Shown here in pieces: positions 7,966-16,443 of a stretch of 64,000 bases of DNA; within the stretch, counting starts at the first letter, position 1, and every line of letters begins with the position of its first letter. The position numbers and the translations under genes were made by a program. The notes beneath the pieces are model-generated. The model did not search any database and was not told where the DNA came from. It saw only the letters and a program-made list of their open reading frames with translations. Origin of the DNA: JAGPCK01 sp041675505 (GTDB lineage Bacteria; Bacteroidota; Bacteroidia; UKL13-3); assembly GCA_041675505.1 (NCBI GenBank), contig JBAYTR010000006.1, positions 124,001 through 188,000 of the forward strand, in the 5' to 3' direction.

Positions 7966-8184
7966 TTACTCCCCTGCCTTCACTACTTTCACTTCTTGCT
8001 TATCAAGTTTTACAGTAAAGCCTGCTACAATTTTATTGCGTCTTCTGAATTCCTGTTGTCCGTTTACGAACACGAGTCCATCGTCAATCATGGCATTGGC
8101 TTGTCCGCCATCGTTGCACCAGCTCATGGCTTTGAGTAATTGGTTAAGTTGAATGTACTCGGTATGTAGTTCGAAAGTCTCCAT
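7966..8184 (-). CDS. Small S4-domain RNA-binding protein (YbcJ-like)
   Basis: A 72-residue protein consisting of one S4 domain: YIQLNQLLKAM, then GGQANAMIDDGLVFVNGQ and the RRRNKI-x-x-G motif. Such free-standing S4 proteins (YbcJ/YaaA type) bind structured RNA, probably rRNA; the exact role is unknown. The promoter is exceptionally clear: TTG (complement of 8216-8218), 19 bases, TACCTTTG (complement of 8189-8196), then four bases to the ATG, implying a leaderless transcript. The last 110 bases are duplicated at 6373-6491. Confidence 0.88.
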   Translation of the reverse strand: METFELHTEYIQLNQLLKAMSWCNDGGQANAMIDDGLVFVNGQQEFRRRNKIVAGFTVKLDKQEVKVVKAGE

Positions 8185-8188
8185 GTGG

Positions 8189-8218
8189 CAAAGGTAAACT
8201 ATCGCAGATTAAGTACAA
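8189..8218 (-). promoter_or_regulatory. Promoter of the S4-domain gene
   Basis: TTG and TACCTTTG spaced by exactly 19 bases on the minus strand, ending four bases before the start codon at 8184. It is the best match to the Bacteroidota consensus in the window. Confidence 0.75.
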
Positions 8219-8219
8219 T

Positions 8220-9752
8220 TTATTCCTTCACCAGCTTGATTGTACCCTGCCCGTTAGCATCACTGATACGAAGAACATAAATACCTTGTGGCAAATGCGC
8301 CAGTTGAAGTTGGTGGTGGTATGTACCTGCAGCTTGTTCTTTACCTGCTACCTCAGATTGCAACAGCTTTCCCTGCAGGTTGTATAAACCAATAGTAACC
8401 TCTCCTGCCTGTTGAAGGGTATATTCTACCTCACAAATATCAGCCACCGGATTTGGGTAAACGGCTACATGCTTAATGGTATTTAACTCATCCACACTTA
8501 CATTGTAACCTGTGTGGTAACGGGCCATGGTAAAGCGCATCATGGAATCAGGATAAAATGCAGAACCTGCAACCAGTAATTTTCCGCTGGGTTCCATGCT
8601 CAGGTGCACAATACCTGCACTGGTACTACCCGCAAAAGGAGTAACTGTTTTACCCGTGGAATTAAATGTAGCATCGGTAGTGCCCGTGGTGGTTAATCGA
8701 ATTACACCAAAACGGCCATCTGAAGAACCCACACCAATAATTTTTCCATCAGGTTGTACCTTGATGGATTTTAACTCATCAAACAAGCCGCCAAAATTGT
8801 GTGTGCGCGAACTGTTAACACCAAAGGTACTATCAGGTGTTCCGTTGGCTTTAAGGCGGGAGAATACTAAACCTGCACGCGCAAAATTACTGAAGTAATA
8901 ATGCCCGCCAACTACAATTCTGTTATCGCCCATTACTTCGAAATCACTCAGTTGAAAACCGGAATAGGTAAGTTGTTGCTCACCATCTCCGCTAAAAGTA
9001 AGGTCATAGTTTACATCGGCCGTTAAACGAACTATTGCAGCATAGGTAGTGCCTGAATACATCGAACAGCCCAGTACCAGCTTACCATCAGGCAATTCTT
9101 TCATAACAATAATGTAGCGATCGTTCTGGATAAAAGAAAGTAATTTTATACCATCAGTACCAAAACTAAAATCGCGACTTCCATCAGGTTCCAATCTTAA
9201 AAACAGATTGGCAGAGGTTCCCTGCCGAGTACCGGTAATTAAAATTTTTCCGCTTTGCTGAACCAGTGCATTGGATGCATAAAAATAAGCACCTGTATAG
9301 TTTTTGCCCTCAAAGCCATAGTTCATATCAACACTACCATTACTCAACAAACGGACAATAACCAATTCATCCAAATCATTGGAAAGCAAAAGGATTTTAC
9401 CATCTGCCAGCAACAATAAATTACTTGCATAAAAGTTTAAATCAACTCGACCATTTGTACCAAAAGCGGGGTCAGTTTGTCCGTTGGCAGTAAAGCGATA
9501 GAGGTAATGATGTTCATCGTATTGACCAATGGAATCTACGTAATCACTGCGTTGAATAATGGCCAGAAACTTTCCGTCAGCTTGGCGCAACAACTGCAAA
9601 ATAGAGATTCCGTCATCACTTTTCAGGTTAGTAAGTGTGGTGCTCTGAATGCCGTTGGTACCGTAAGTAACATCCAAAGTACCGGGCGTTTGTGCTGTTG
9701 AATAAACACAATTCAACAACATAATTAGTACTACTATATAAATCTGTTTCAT
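8220..9752 (-). CDS. Delta-60 repeat protein with T9SS sorting domain
   Basis: A 510-residue secreted protein. A signal peptide covers about residues 1-20 (MKQIYIVVLIMLLNCVYSTA). At least six delta-60 repeats follow, each with a core such as LPDGKLVLG or QPDGKIIGVG and a D-x-x-FG-x-x-G segment (DPAFGTNGRVDL, DSTFGVNSS). These repeats probably form a beta-propeller. The C-terminal 75 residues are a T9SS sorting domain: VAVYPNPVAD, LYNLQGK, LPQGIYVLRI. It lies 23 bases downstream of the M1 peptidase gene on the same strand, so the two may be cotranscribed. No enzymatic motif was seen. Confidence 0.88.
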   Translation of the reverse strand: MKQIYIVVLIMLLNCVYSTAQTPGTLDVTYGTNGIQSTTLTNLKSDDGISILQLLRQADGKFLAIIQRSDYVDSIGQYDEHHYLYRFTANGQTDPAFGTNGRVDLNFYASNLLLLADGKILLLSNDLDELVIVRLLSNGSVDMNYGFEGKNYTGAYFYASNALVQQSGKILITGTRQGTSANLFLRLEPDGSRDFSFGTDGIKLLSFIQNDRYIIVMKELPDGKLVLGCSMYSGTTYAAIVRLTADVNYDLTFSGDGEQQLTYSGFQLSDFEVMGDNRIVVGGHYYFSNFARAGLVFSRLKANGTPDSTFGVNSSRTHNFGGLFDELKSIKVQPDGKIIGVGSSDGRFGVIRLTTTGTTDATFNSTGKTVTPFAGSTSAGIVHLSMEPSGKLLVAGSAFYPDSMMRFTMARYHTGYNVSVDELNTIKHVAVYPNPVADICEVEYTLQQAGEVTIGLYNLQGKLLQSEVAGKEQAAGTYHHQLQLAHLPQGIYVLRISDANGQGTIKLVKE

Positions 9753-9775
9753 GGTAATTGTTGAGGTAAGATGAA

Positions 9776-11695
9776 TTAATTTTTCAAAAACTTGCGGTGA
9801 GTAATCGCTCCGTTGCGAGTGAGTTGCACCACATACATGCCGGCAGGTAAACCATCCATGTTATAAACGGCCTCTTCTTCTTCCACCTCATGTGCCGCTA
9901 CCTGTTTTCCGGTTACATCAAACAGCTGCATTCTGCATCCCCGTGCACCGGAGAGGGTAAGTGCATTGACCACCGGATTGGGATACAGGGCTACTTCTGC
10001 AAATTCAGTACCTGTGGTTTCTTCTACATCCAACACTAAATTTTTAGCCAGACTGAACATATCATTCAGAATATAATTTTCCTCATCTATACGAATGGTG
10101 TAAATTGTTTTACCCGGTAAATTAAACAGGTAAAGTTTAGAGGCAGCATCCAGCTGAACGCGTATGGTAGTGTCTCCACCGGTATATTTAAAGGTAACGT
10201 TTACTGCAGTTTTAAAAACGGTAGACCCTTCGCTCGGTTGCTGACTAAGTTGCAGCCACACTTTTTCGTTCCACTGGTTCCATTGTCCGGAGAATACAGG
10301 ATAGCCGGGATTGTAATACCATTGATTGAAAAATTCAGTCAGACTTGTGCCCAGTGTTTGTTCCATGGTTAGCTTGAAGTCTGTAGCCTTTGCCGTGTTG
10401 TAACGATGTGCCTGCAGGTAATTTCGTATACCGGCAAAAAATAATGAATCATTGTTCACCTCAAACCGCAGCATGCGTAATAGCGCTGCTCCCTTTTGAT
10501 AAGTAGAATAGAAATTAAATATTCTGGACACATTTAATGAATCTGTTACATACACACTCCCATCTGCAAATTGTGCAAACATCATGGTCTCGTTTATCCA
10601 TTCGGTTGCTTCCTGCGGTGTTTTCAATTCTTCAATAGCCACCAATTCGGAGTAAGACGCAAAACCTTCGTTGATCCATATATCGTTCCAGCTGCCACAG
10701 GTAACCATATCTCCAAACCATTGGTGCCCCAACTCATGCGCTACAATATCAAAATTAATTGCGCCCATAGTGCTCATGGTTTGATGTTCCATAGCACCGC
10801 CAAAAACAGCCTGTGTATGTCCGTATTTTTCCTGAGCAAATGGATACAGTCCAAACTTGGACGAAAAAAGTTCGATGAGTGCGGCCGTTTCCTTCAAGCT
10901 TTCTTTCTGAAATGTGGTGGCATCTTTAAACAGGTAATCTTGTATCAGAATAGAGTCGGCACCTGCCGGGTGTGCATAGGAAATGTACTCATCATAGGGG
11001 CACACAGCCACTGAAATAAGGTAATACGCAATCGGATATCTTGATTTCCATTCGTACCTTACTTTGCCGTTGCCCAACACAACTTTATTTTTAAGCACTC
11101 CGTTGGAACCGGCTTTGTTCAAACTGTCGGTAGTAATCCACACGTCAGATGAATCGGCCTTATCGGTAAGTACCTGTTTGCAGGGCCACCACTCATAAGC
11201 TGAGTAGGGTTCACTTAACGACCAGGTTACACTTTTTGAAGCATTGGTAGAAAAACCGTTACCGATAGCGCCCTGTCCGCTGGAAGGTGCAGTGCCGTGA
11301 TAATATATAATCAGCTTAAAAAATGAGTTGGGTTGTAAGGTGCCGTTAGTTGATACATTTAGCACATCTGCTACCCGGCTAAAAGTTGTTGCCGCATCAT
11401 TCAGTTTAATCGAGTCGATATTTAAATCCTCATGCAACTGTAAGGTAATTTCACTGATGGATTGAATTACTTTAGCCTGCAAGGTGGCATTGCCACTCAG
11501 GTAAACCGAGTTGTTCTGCACCTCAATATCCAACTTGTAATAGTGAACATCATATTTATTCATTTTAGCAATATCAGCAGCTGATGCCAAGAGAGCCAAA
11601 GTTGAAGCGCCCGAGTGACTGTAGGTACAGCCCTGTTGCGCCCTGACAAAAAACGTTACACTAATAAAGTAGAAAAGTAAAAATAATTGCTTCAT
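9776..11695 (-). CDS. Secreted M1-family metallopeptidase with T9SS sorting domain
   Basis: From the ATG at 11695, 639 residues. The order is a signal peptide (MKQLFLLFYFISVTFFVRAQ), an M1 N-terminal beta domain, the gluzincin zinc site HELGHQWFGD with the third ligand in NEGFASYSE, and a T9SS C-terminal domain (VALYPNPVVN, LFDVTGK, LPAGMYVVQL). The substrate-recognition motif is GAMEH rather than the usual GAMEN. It should be a surface or secreted aminopeptidase feeding peptides to the cell. The longer frame to 11821 runs through the promoter and is not used. Upstream there are two copies of a 17-base unit (11765-11781 and 11786-11802). Confidence 0.9.
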   Translation of the reverse strand: MKQLFLLFYFISVTFFVRAQQGCTYSHSGASTLALLASAADIAKMNKYDVHYYKLDIEVQNNSVYLSGNATLQAKVIQSISEITLQLHEDLNIDSIKLNDAATTFSRVADVLNVSTNGTLQPNSFFKLIIYYHGTAPSSGQGAIGNGFSTNASKSVTWSLSEPYSAYEWWPCKQVLTDKADSSDVWITTDSLNKAGSNGVLKNKVVLGNGKVRYEWKSRYPIAYYLISVAVCPYDEYISYAHPAGADSILIQDYLFKDATTFQKESLKETAALIELFSSKFGLYPFAQEKYGHTQAVFGGAMEHQTMSTMGAINFDIVAHELGHQWFGDMVTCGSWNDIWINEGFASYSELVAIEELKTPQEATEWINETMMFAQFADGSVYVTDSLNVSRIFNFYSTYQKGAALLRMLRFEVNNDSLFFAGIRNYLQAHRYNTAKATDFKLTMEQTLGTSLTEFFNQWYYNPGYPVFSGQWNQWNEKVWLQLSQQPSEGSTVFKTAVNVTFKYTGGDTTIRVQLDAASKLYLFNLPGKTIYTIRIDEENYILNDMFSLAKNLVLDVEETTGTEFAEVALYPNPVVNALTLSGARGCRMQLFDVTGKQVAAHEVEEEEAVYNMDGLPAGMYVVQLTRNGAITHRKFLKN

Positions 11696-11716
11696 AAAAG
11701 ATGATTTGTTGTAAGT

Positions 11717-11745
11717 CAAAGATAGTAATTCAGACGTTGCACCAA
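11717..11745 (-). promoter_or_regulatory. Promoter of the M1 peptidase gene
   Basis: On the minus strand TTG (complement of 11743-11745), 18 bases of spacer, and TATCTTTG (complement of 11717-11724). It leaves a 5' leader of about 17 bases before the start at 11695. Confidence 0.65.
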
Positions 11746-11764
11746 CTCCCCGCAAACGGGTAAA

Positions 11765-11802
11765 GGACGAAATACCTGAAAACAGGGACGAAATACCTGA
11801 AA
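11765..11802. repeat. Two tandem copies of a 17-base unit
   Basis: GGACGAAATACCTGAAA occurs at 11765-11781 and 11786-11802, a 21-base period, just upstream of the M1 peptidase promoter. It may be a regulator site or a simple slippage product. Confidence 0.45.
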
Positions 11803-11862
11803 TACATAAACACCTGAGCACTTAAACAGGTCTTTCTTATCTTGCGCTAAAATTAAGGAGGC

Positions 11863-12759
11863 ATGTCGCAACAAGGCACCATCAAACGTTACCAGTTAAT
11901 TCTTGAACTGCTTCAGGGTTCATTCCAACCCAGTTTTGCACAAATAAAAGAACACCTTAACCGCCATGGTTTTGAAATATCACCCCGCACCTTGCAGCGC
12001 GACATACAGCACATTCGCGAAGAGTTTGGCATTGAGATTAGTTACAACAAACCACACAACAACTACCACATCAACAATAGTGATTCGTCTGATGTCTCAG
12101 GGTTCCTTCGCTTTTTGAATATGGTACAAAGCGGCACCGCACTAAGTGAACAATTTAATAAAAGTAACCTGCCTTACATTGATTTAGGAACTGATACCAA
12201 CCCGGAGGGATTGCAATGGATCAATGATATTCTTACAGCAGCCAAAAAAAATGTTTGGATAAATTTTACCTACCGCAAATTCGGCAGTAAAGAAATAAAG
12301 GAATATCAACTACAACCCTATTTACTGAAAGAGTATGAACATCGCTGGTACCTGTTTGGGCGCACCTCCGATAAAGGGCCGTTTAAAACTTTTGGTCTGG
12401 ACCGTATTGTACACATGCAAATGACCAAAGAAAAATTTAACCGTGATGTGCAACTGGATGTAAAGGCCAACTTCAAAAAAATAATCGGGCTGGTGTTTGA
12501 CGAAGGGAAAATGGAGCCCGTACAGTTGGCTGTAACACCCGTGCAGGCAGGTTATTTGCGCACCTTACCGCTACATCACTCACAAAAAGAAATCAAAGCA
12601 ACAGCCAAAGAAGTAGTATTTGAGCTGCACTTAATCCCCAACTTTGAGTTGATACAAAAAATACTGATGATGGGTGATAAATGTCGAGTAATTACTCCGC
12701 TACACCTCAAAAAACAAGTTCAAAAAATAGCACAGGAAATGGTGAAGCTGAATAAATAA
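11863..12759 (+). CDS. WYL-domain transcriptional regulator (YafY family)
   Basis: A 298-residue protein. The N-terminal 70 residues are a DeoR/HTH_11-type winged helix (QLILELLQGS, ISPRTLQRDIQHIREEFGIE). A WYL domain at about 120-205 carries WINFTYRKFG, LQPYLLKEYEHRWYLFGRT and FGLDRI, followed by a C-terminal extension. WYL domains sense ligands, often nucleic acid or nucleotides, and many such regulators control phage defence or stress genes. No defence operon is adjacent here, so its target is unknown. AAGGAGG at 11855-11861 is only one base from the ATG, too close to act as a normal Shine-Dalgarno site. Confidence 0.88.
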   Translation: MSQQGTIKRYQLILELLQGSFQPSFAQIKEHLNRHGFEISPRTLQRDIQHIREEFGIEISYNKPHNNYHINNSDSSDVSGFLRFLNMVQSGTALSEQFNKSNLPYIDLGTDTNPEGLQWINDILTAAKKNVWINFTYRKFGSKEIKEYQLQPYLLKEYEHRWYLFGRTSDKGPFKTFGLDRIVHMQMTKEKFNRDVQLDVKANFKKIIGLVFDEGKMEPVQLAVTPVQAGYLRTLPLHHSQKEIKATAKEVVFELHLIPNFELIQKILMMGDKCRVITPLHLKKQVQKIAQEMVKLNK

Positions 12760-12773
12760 TAATCGTTCCAATC

Positions 12774-12819
12774 AGGAGATCGCCACGCCATGAGTACATG
12801 ACTCGCGATGACGGGGGGG
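12774..12819. repeat. REP-like imperfect palindrome between convergent genes
   Basis: An imperfect palindrome with ATCGC near the left and GCGAT near the right, and CATGAG/CATGAC in the centre, followed by a run of G. It fills the gap between the convergent WYL-regulator and acylphosphatase genes. It resembles widespread intergenic repeats and may act as a bidirectional terminator. Confidence 0.45.
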
Positions 12820-12828
12820 TGAGTTCAA

Positions 12829-13098
12829 CTACCTCAAAATCTCAAAAGAAACAAACCCTTTAACGTCTTGTACTTTTACTATCACCTCCTCCACGCTGGC
12901 CAGCCATGGACCTTTACGGCACCACGCAATCAAGTCATCAACAGCCTGCTCCTCTCCTTCCGCTTCCACGTAAACTGATTTATCAGGCTCATTACGAACA
13001 AAGCCTTTAACACCCAACTCCGTGGCTTTGCTTTTTGTATTCTGACGGTAATACACCCCTTGCACTTTACCCCTTACGGTTATATTTACTGATTTCAT
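12829..13098 (-). CDS. acyP: Acylphosphatase
   Basis: An 89-residue protein, the usual length. The phosphate-binding loop VRGKVQGVYYRQ sits at the N-terminus, with the catalytic Arg at residue 18 and the catalytic Asn at 36 (GFVRNEPD). It hydrolyses acyl phosphates such as acetyl phosphate or carbamoyl phosphate in the cytoplasm. Its ATG overlaps the stop of the upstream low-molecular-weight phosphatase gene by four bases, so the two small phosphatases are coupled. Confidence 0.95.
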   Translation of the reverse strand: MKSVNITVRGKVQGVYYRQNTKSKATELGVKGFVRNEPDKSVYVEAEGEEQAVDDLIAWCRKGPWLASVEEVIVKVQDVKGFVSFEILR

Positions 13099-13571
13099 AA
13101 CCGGTGTTGTTTCAACAAGTACTCAAAGAAATTTCTTGTGCTGCGGTCGAGAATAGTAAAACATTCCTGAAAGCCATCCATATCTCCGTACCACGGATCA
13201 GGCACATCAGCACCGGGAGCATCAGGATCAAAGTTGCGCATCAGTTGAATTTGCTGCTCTTTCACACCATCTCCTGCAATGCTTCGGGCCATAGATAGGT
13301 TGTCCTTATCCATACACAAAATGTAATCAAATGTTTCAGCATCATCTGCTTTAAAGGCTCTGGCTCTATGGTTAAGTTCAATACCGTTACTTCGGGCAGT
13401 ACGTATCATGCGGGCATCAGGTTTTTCACCAATGTGATACGAATTAACTCCGGCAGAGTCACAAGCCACCTTTTCAGCAAGTTGTGCATCTTCTACTAAA
13501 CGTTGAAATATGCCCTCAGCCAAAGGAGAGCGGCAAATATTTCCCAGACAAACAAACAAAACACGTATCAT
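13095..13571 (-). CDS. Low-molecular-weight protein-tyrosine phosphatase
   Basis: From the ATG at 13571, 158 residues. The P-loop VCLGNICRSP has the nucleophile Cys at residue 8 and the binding Arg at 14; the general acid Asp is in DPWYGD near the C-terminus. This is the complete active site of the family, which dephosphorylates phosphotyrosine proteins or small phosphoesters. It is followed by acyP with an ATGA overlap. The frame extends upstream to 13613, but the family begins at MIRVLFVCLG. Confidence 0.93.
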   Translation of the reverse strand: MIRVLFVCLGNICRSPLAEGIFQRLVEDAQLAEKVACDSAGVNSYHIGEKPDARMIRTARSNGIELNHRARAFKADDAETFDYILCMDKDNLSMARSIAGDGVKEQQIQLMRNFDPDAPGADVPDPWYGDMDGFQECFTILDRSTRNFFEYLLKQHRL

Positions 13572-13613
13572 AAACGCTACAATTATACAGCAGGAAATAC
13601 TAAATTGCACCAC

Positions 13614-14774
13614 ATGCTAAAGCGATGGTTATCCATACTCATATACTCCTTTCTACTTGCAGGTAAAGCACTTGCACAGGAGGATACCATAGTGCCCAAA
13701 CAAACCTTTCTGGAAAAATTTCTGACTGACGGAACCTATGGCATTGCCTTCAATGATTTACCCGGATTTATATGGGCCCACAGCGACAAAAACAAAAACG
13801 TATATGGCCCGGGCAATACATTTGAACTGCAGTTTATCAAAAAAACATTGGGGAAAAGCCCCTGGGAAATAAAATACAAACTGCCCCGTGTAAGTGTATC
13901 GCTGTTGTACACTGATTTCGGCAAACCACAACTAACGGGAAAAGCCTGGTCAATTATTCCGCAAATGGAATTTGCCATTGTACGTAAAAAAAATGCTGAA
14001 CTCAATTTTAAGCTGGGTGCGGGTTTGGGCTATATTACCAAGTACTACGATGCACAGGACAATTATCAAAACAACACCATCGGATCGCCCATTAATTTGG
14101 CTTTTCAAGGCATGCTCATGTACCACCATCGTTTGTACCAAAACATTGAACTAAATGCCGGATTAGGCTTGATGCATTTTTCCTGCGGTAATGTTCGTTT
14201 ACCCAATTTAGGCATCAACTACCCCACTGCATCAGTAGGCTTGAGTTACTTTTGGGACAACCCCTACGTGCGTGAAATACCCAAAATGGACAGCGCACAC
14301 CTGGCACTGGATGCACAAAAAAAATGGGGATACAATGTATTTGGCGGTTGGGCATACAAAGAACAGGGCACCCGAAAATTCAGAAGGTTTGACGTGTTTA
14401 TTTTATCGAACAATATACAACGGCAGGTAAGTTCGCGAAGCGTGTTTACAGCCGGTGTAGATATGTTTTTTGACAAGTCGTACTTTTACTTGGATACGCC
14501 CGACAGCAACCAATACACCAGTCCGAAAGTTTTTGACAACATACAGGCAGCTGTTACCATAGGCCATGAATTAAAAGCAGGCAGAGTGAGTATGATTAGT
14601 CAGTTGGGTATTTATGCCTACTATCCTTACAAAGTAAAGGCACCAATTTACCAGAGATTGGGTTTAAAGTTTGATGTGTACAAAGGTTTTTATGTGGGCT
14701 CTTATTTAAAAACACATTTTATACAAGCCGATTTTGTGGAATGGATTGCGGGCTATAGTTTATTTAAAAAATGA
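13614..14774 (+). CDS. PagL-like lipid A 3-O-deacylase / acyloxyacyl hydrolase
   Basis: From the ATG at 13614, 386 residues. A signal peptide of about 20 residues (ending GKALAQ) precedes a barrel-like domain. The motif GLGLMHFSCGN at about residues 180-190 contains the H-x-S pair of the PagL active site, followed by LPNLGINYP as in Bacteroidota homologues. PagL removes the 3-O-acyl chain of lipid A in the outer membrane. The protein is about twice as long as PagL, with an extra C-terminal half of further strands, as is common in this phylum. The downstream GIN lipoprotein overlaps by four bases. Confidence 0.8.
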   Translation: MLKRWLSILIYSFLLAGKALAQEDTIVPKQTFLEKFLTDGTYGIAFNDLPGFIWAHSDKNKNVYGPGNTFELQFIKKTLGKSPWEIKYKLPRVSVSLLYTDFGKPQLTGKAWSIIPQMEFAIVRKKNAELNFKLGAGLGYITKYYDAQDNYQNNTIGSPINLAFQGMLMYHHRLYQNIELNAGLGLMHFSCGNVRLPNLGINYPTASVGLSYFWDNPYVREIPKMDSAHLALDAQKKWGYNVFGGWAYKEQGTRKFRRFDVFILSNNIQRQVSSRSVFTAGVDMFFDKSYFYLDTPDSNQYTSPKVFDNIQAAVTIGHELKAGRVSMISQLGIYAYYPYKVKAPIYQRLGLKFDVYKGFYVGSYLKTHFIQADFVEWIAGYSLFKK

Positions 14775-15514
14775 ATACAGTAAAATACCTATTGATTTTA
14801 CTTGCCCTGTTTGGCAGTGTATCTTGTAACAAGGAGCAACTGGACGATTGTATTACCAGTAGCGGCCCTGAGCGCACAGAAACCCGCCTGTTGGAGTATT
14901 TTAATACTGTTCAAATAAGTGGCTTTACTGATGTGTACATTACCCGTGATTTGAGTAAACCCATTTCAGCAACGGTTACCGCAGGAAGAAATTTACAGGG
15001 GCAAATTATAACCGATGTTGACAACGGAACATTGTTTATTGAAAATCAAAACGTGTGCAACTGGGTGCGTAAATTTAATCAACGCACTAAAATTATACTC
15101 AATGTTCACGACCTCGCCTTGCTGCGTACTACCCAGGATGCAGCTATCACAGGTTCTGATTTACTTTTGCTGGATGCAGTAAAAGTAATCAATGAGGGCT
15201 CCAACAACATTTACCTGCACGTAGATGCCAAACAGATTTCGGTGATATCAAAACTTCAGGGAGATATCAGTATAGACGGACGTGCAGATGTGCTGGTGGC
15301 CTACACCGAAAATCTGGGTAAGTTAAATTTAGAGGGCTGTAAGGGAGATTATGTTTTTGTGACACATCATGGCAGAAATGATATACGGGTTCACGCATTC
15401 AAGTTACTGGAGGTATACATTTACAACACCGGTAATGTGTATTACCTCTATCAACAGCCCATCGAAGGCATCAAATATGCCCGTTTCGGTACAGGGTATT
15501 TGTATAAGGGGTGA
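14771..15514 (+). CDS. GIN-domain (DUF2807) lipoprotein
   Basis: A 247-residue protein starting with a lipoprotein signal, ALFGSVSC, with Cys at about residue 19. The rest is a GIN/DUF2807 domain, a right-handed parallel beta structure: FNTVQISGFTDVYITRD, then repeated short strands such as LFIENQN, VKVINEGSNNIYL and GDISIDGRAD. The family is abundant in Bacteroidota and its function is unclear; it is often described as an autotransporter-adhesin-like head. The ATG overlaps the stop of the PagL-like gene, so both envelope proteins are made together. Confidence 0.85.
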   Translation: MNTVKYLLILLALFGSVSCNKEQLDDCITSSGPERTETRLLEYFNTVQISGFTDVYITRDLSKPISATVTAGRNLQGQIITDVDNGTLFIENQNVCNWVRKFNQRTKIILNVHDLALLRTTQDAAITGSDLLLLDAVKVINEGSNNIYLHVDAKQISVISKLQGDISIDGRADVLVAYTENLGKLNLEGCKGDYVFVTHHGRNDIRVHAFKLLEVYIYNTGNVYYLYQQPIEGIKYARFGTGYLYKG

Positions 15515-15580
15515 GGAAAGATGTATCAAAGTTGTATTGATTTCGCGCCCTAAGTGGAATTAGAATTCTCACTAACCCTA

Positions 15581-16414
15581 TCACAACTTGAAGTTGATAG
15601 GTAAATTAAATTGTACGTCAACACTTTTACCGTCTTGTTGCCCCGGTATCCAATCAGGCATAATGTTTATGACACGGAGCACTTCAATATCAAAGTTTTT
15701 AGAACCTTTAACTGTTTTCAAAATTTTGGCATCTTTGATTTTACCATTTTTGTCAACTACAAAATTCACAAATACTTTCCCTTCGATTTTATTTTCTTTT
15801 TCCCAATCAGGGTATTTCAAATTCAAGTTAATGAAACTTAATAAACTATCCATTCCGCCTTTGAATTCAGGCATTATTTCAACATATGGGTAAGGTTCTG
15901 CATGTCCAAAAGTAGTATCTGGACCAACAGATATTTCACCATCAATTGCACCGATAGGTATTGGTGGCATCTCCTTTTTAGGGTTTATAAAACTCTTTCT
16001 CGAAGTATCTAAATACTGAGAAGTGGTGGTTGTGTCAATGTTCTTAGGTGCAGATGCGATAGTATCTACGCCCTTTGATTTATTGCCAATCTCTGGATTA
16101 TCACAACCGGAAAGTATAAGTGTACCTAAAGTAAGAAGATAGAATGATAGGTTAGAGTTGTTAGATTTCTTGTTCAAAGCATTAATTGTTATCAAGAAAT
16201 CAGTATGAGTAAAGTCAAGTTGGTATGGAAAAACATGACCACAAACTCTTTTGTCATAGTTGGCCAGAAGGTATTCAAGTATCTCCTTCCTATCCTTGTG
16301 AGTAAAATCAATTACGTTCTTCTCGCAGTTGTCACAAAAACGAGAATGAAGTCCAATTTTCATTGTTTCCCAATCTGCAGGGCAAGGTTTTGGTATGTTT
16401 ACTCGTGTTTCCAT
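15581..16414 (-). CDS. TonB C-terminal protein with cytoplasmic Cys-rich motif
   Basis: A 277-residue protein. The N-terminus has the Bacteroidota motif IPKPCPADWETM ... RFCDNCEKNVIDFT, whose cysteines probably bind zinc in the cytoplasm. One membrane segment follows at about 90-105 (LSFYLLTLGTLILSG). A spacer and then a TonB C-terminal domain occupy the last 95 residues (FKGGMDSLLSFI, KVFVNFVVDKNGKI, WIPGQQDGKSV). TonB domains pass energy from the inner membrane to outer-membrane receptors, but no ExbB/ExbD is nearby and this layout is often found in sensor-like proteins, so its job is uncertain. Confidence 0.8.
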   Translation of the reverse strand: METRVNIPKPCPADWETMKIGLHSRFCDNCEKNVIDFTHKDRKEILEYLLANYDKRVCGHVFPYQLDFTHTDFLITINALNKKSNNSNLSFYLLTLGTLILSGCDNPEIGNKSKGVDTIASAPKNIDTTTTSQYLDTSRKSFINPKKEMPPIPIGAIDGEISVGPDTTFGHAEPYPYVEIMPEFKGGMDSLLSFINLNLKYPDWEKENKIEGKVFVNFVVDKNGKIKDAKILKTVKGSKNFDIEVLRVINIMPDWIPGQQDGKSVDVQFNLPINFKL

Positions 16415-16443
16415 AATATTGTATTAAACACTTATGTTCCTCC

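Noticed and set aside
11855..11861. Shine-Dalgarno site AAGGAGG before the WYL regulator
   Set aside because: It is one base from the ATG, too near to pair while the codon is in the P site, and Bacteroidota seldom use such sites.
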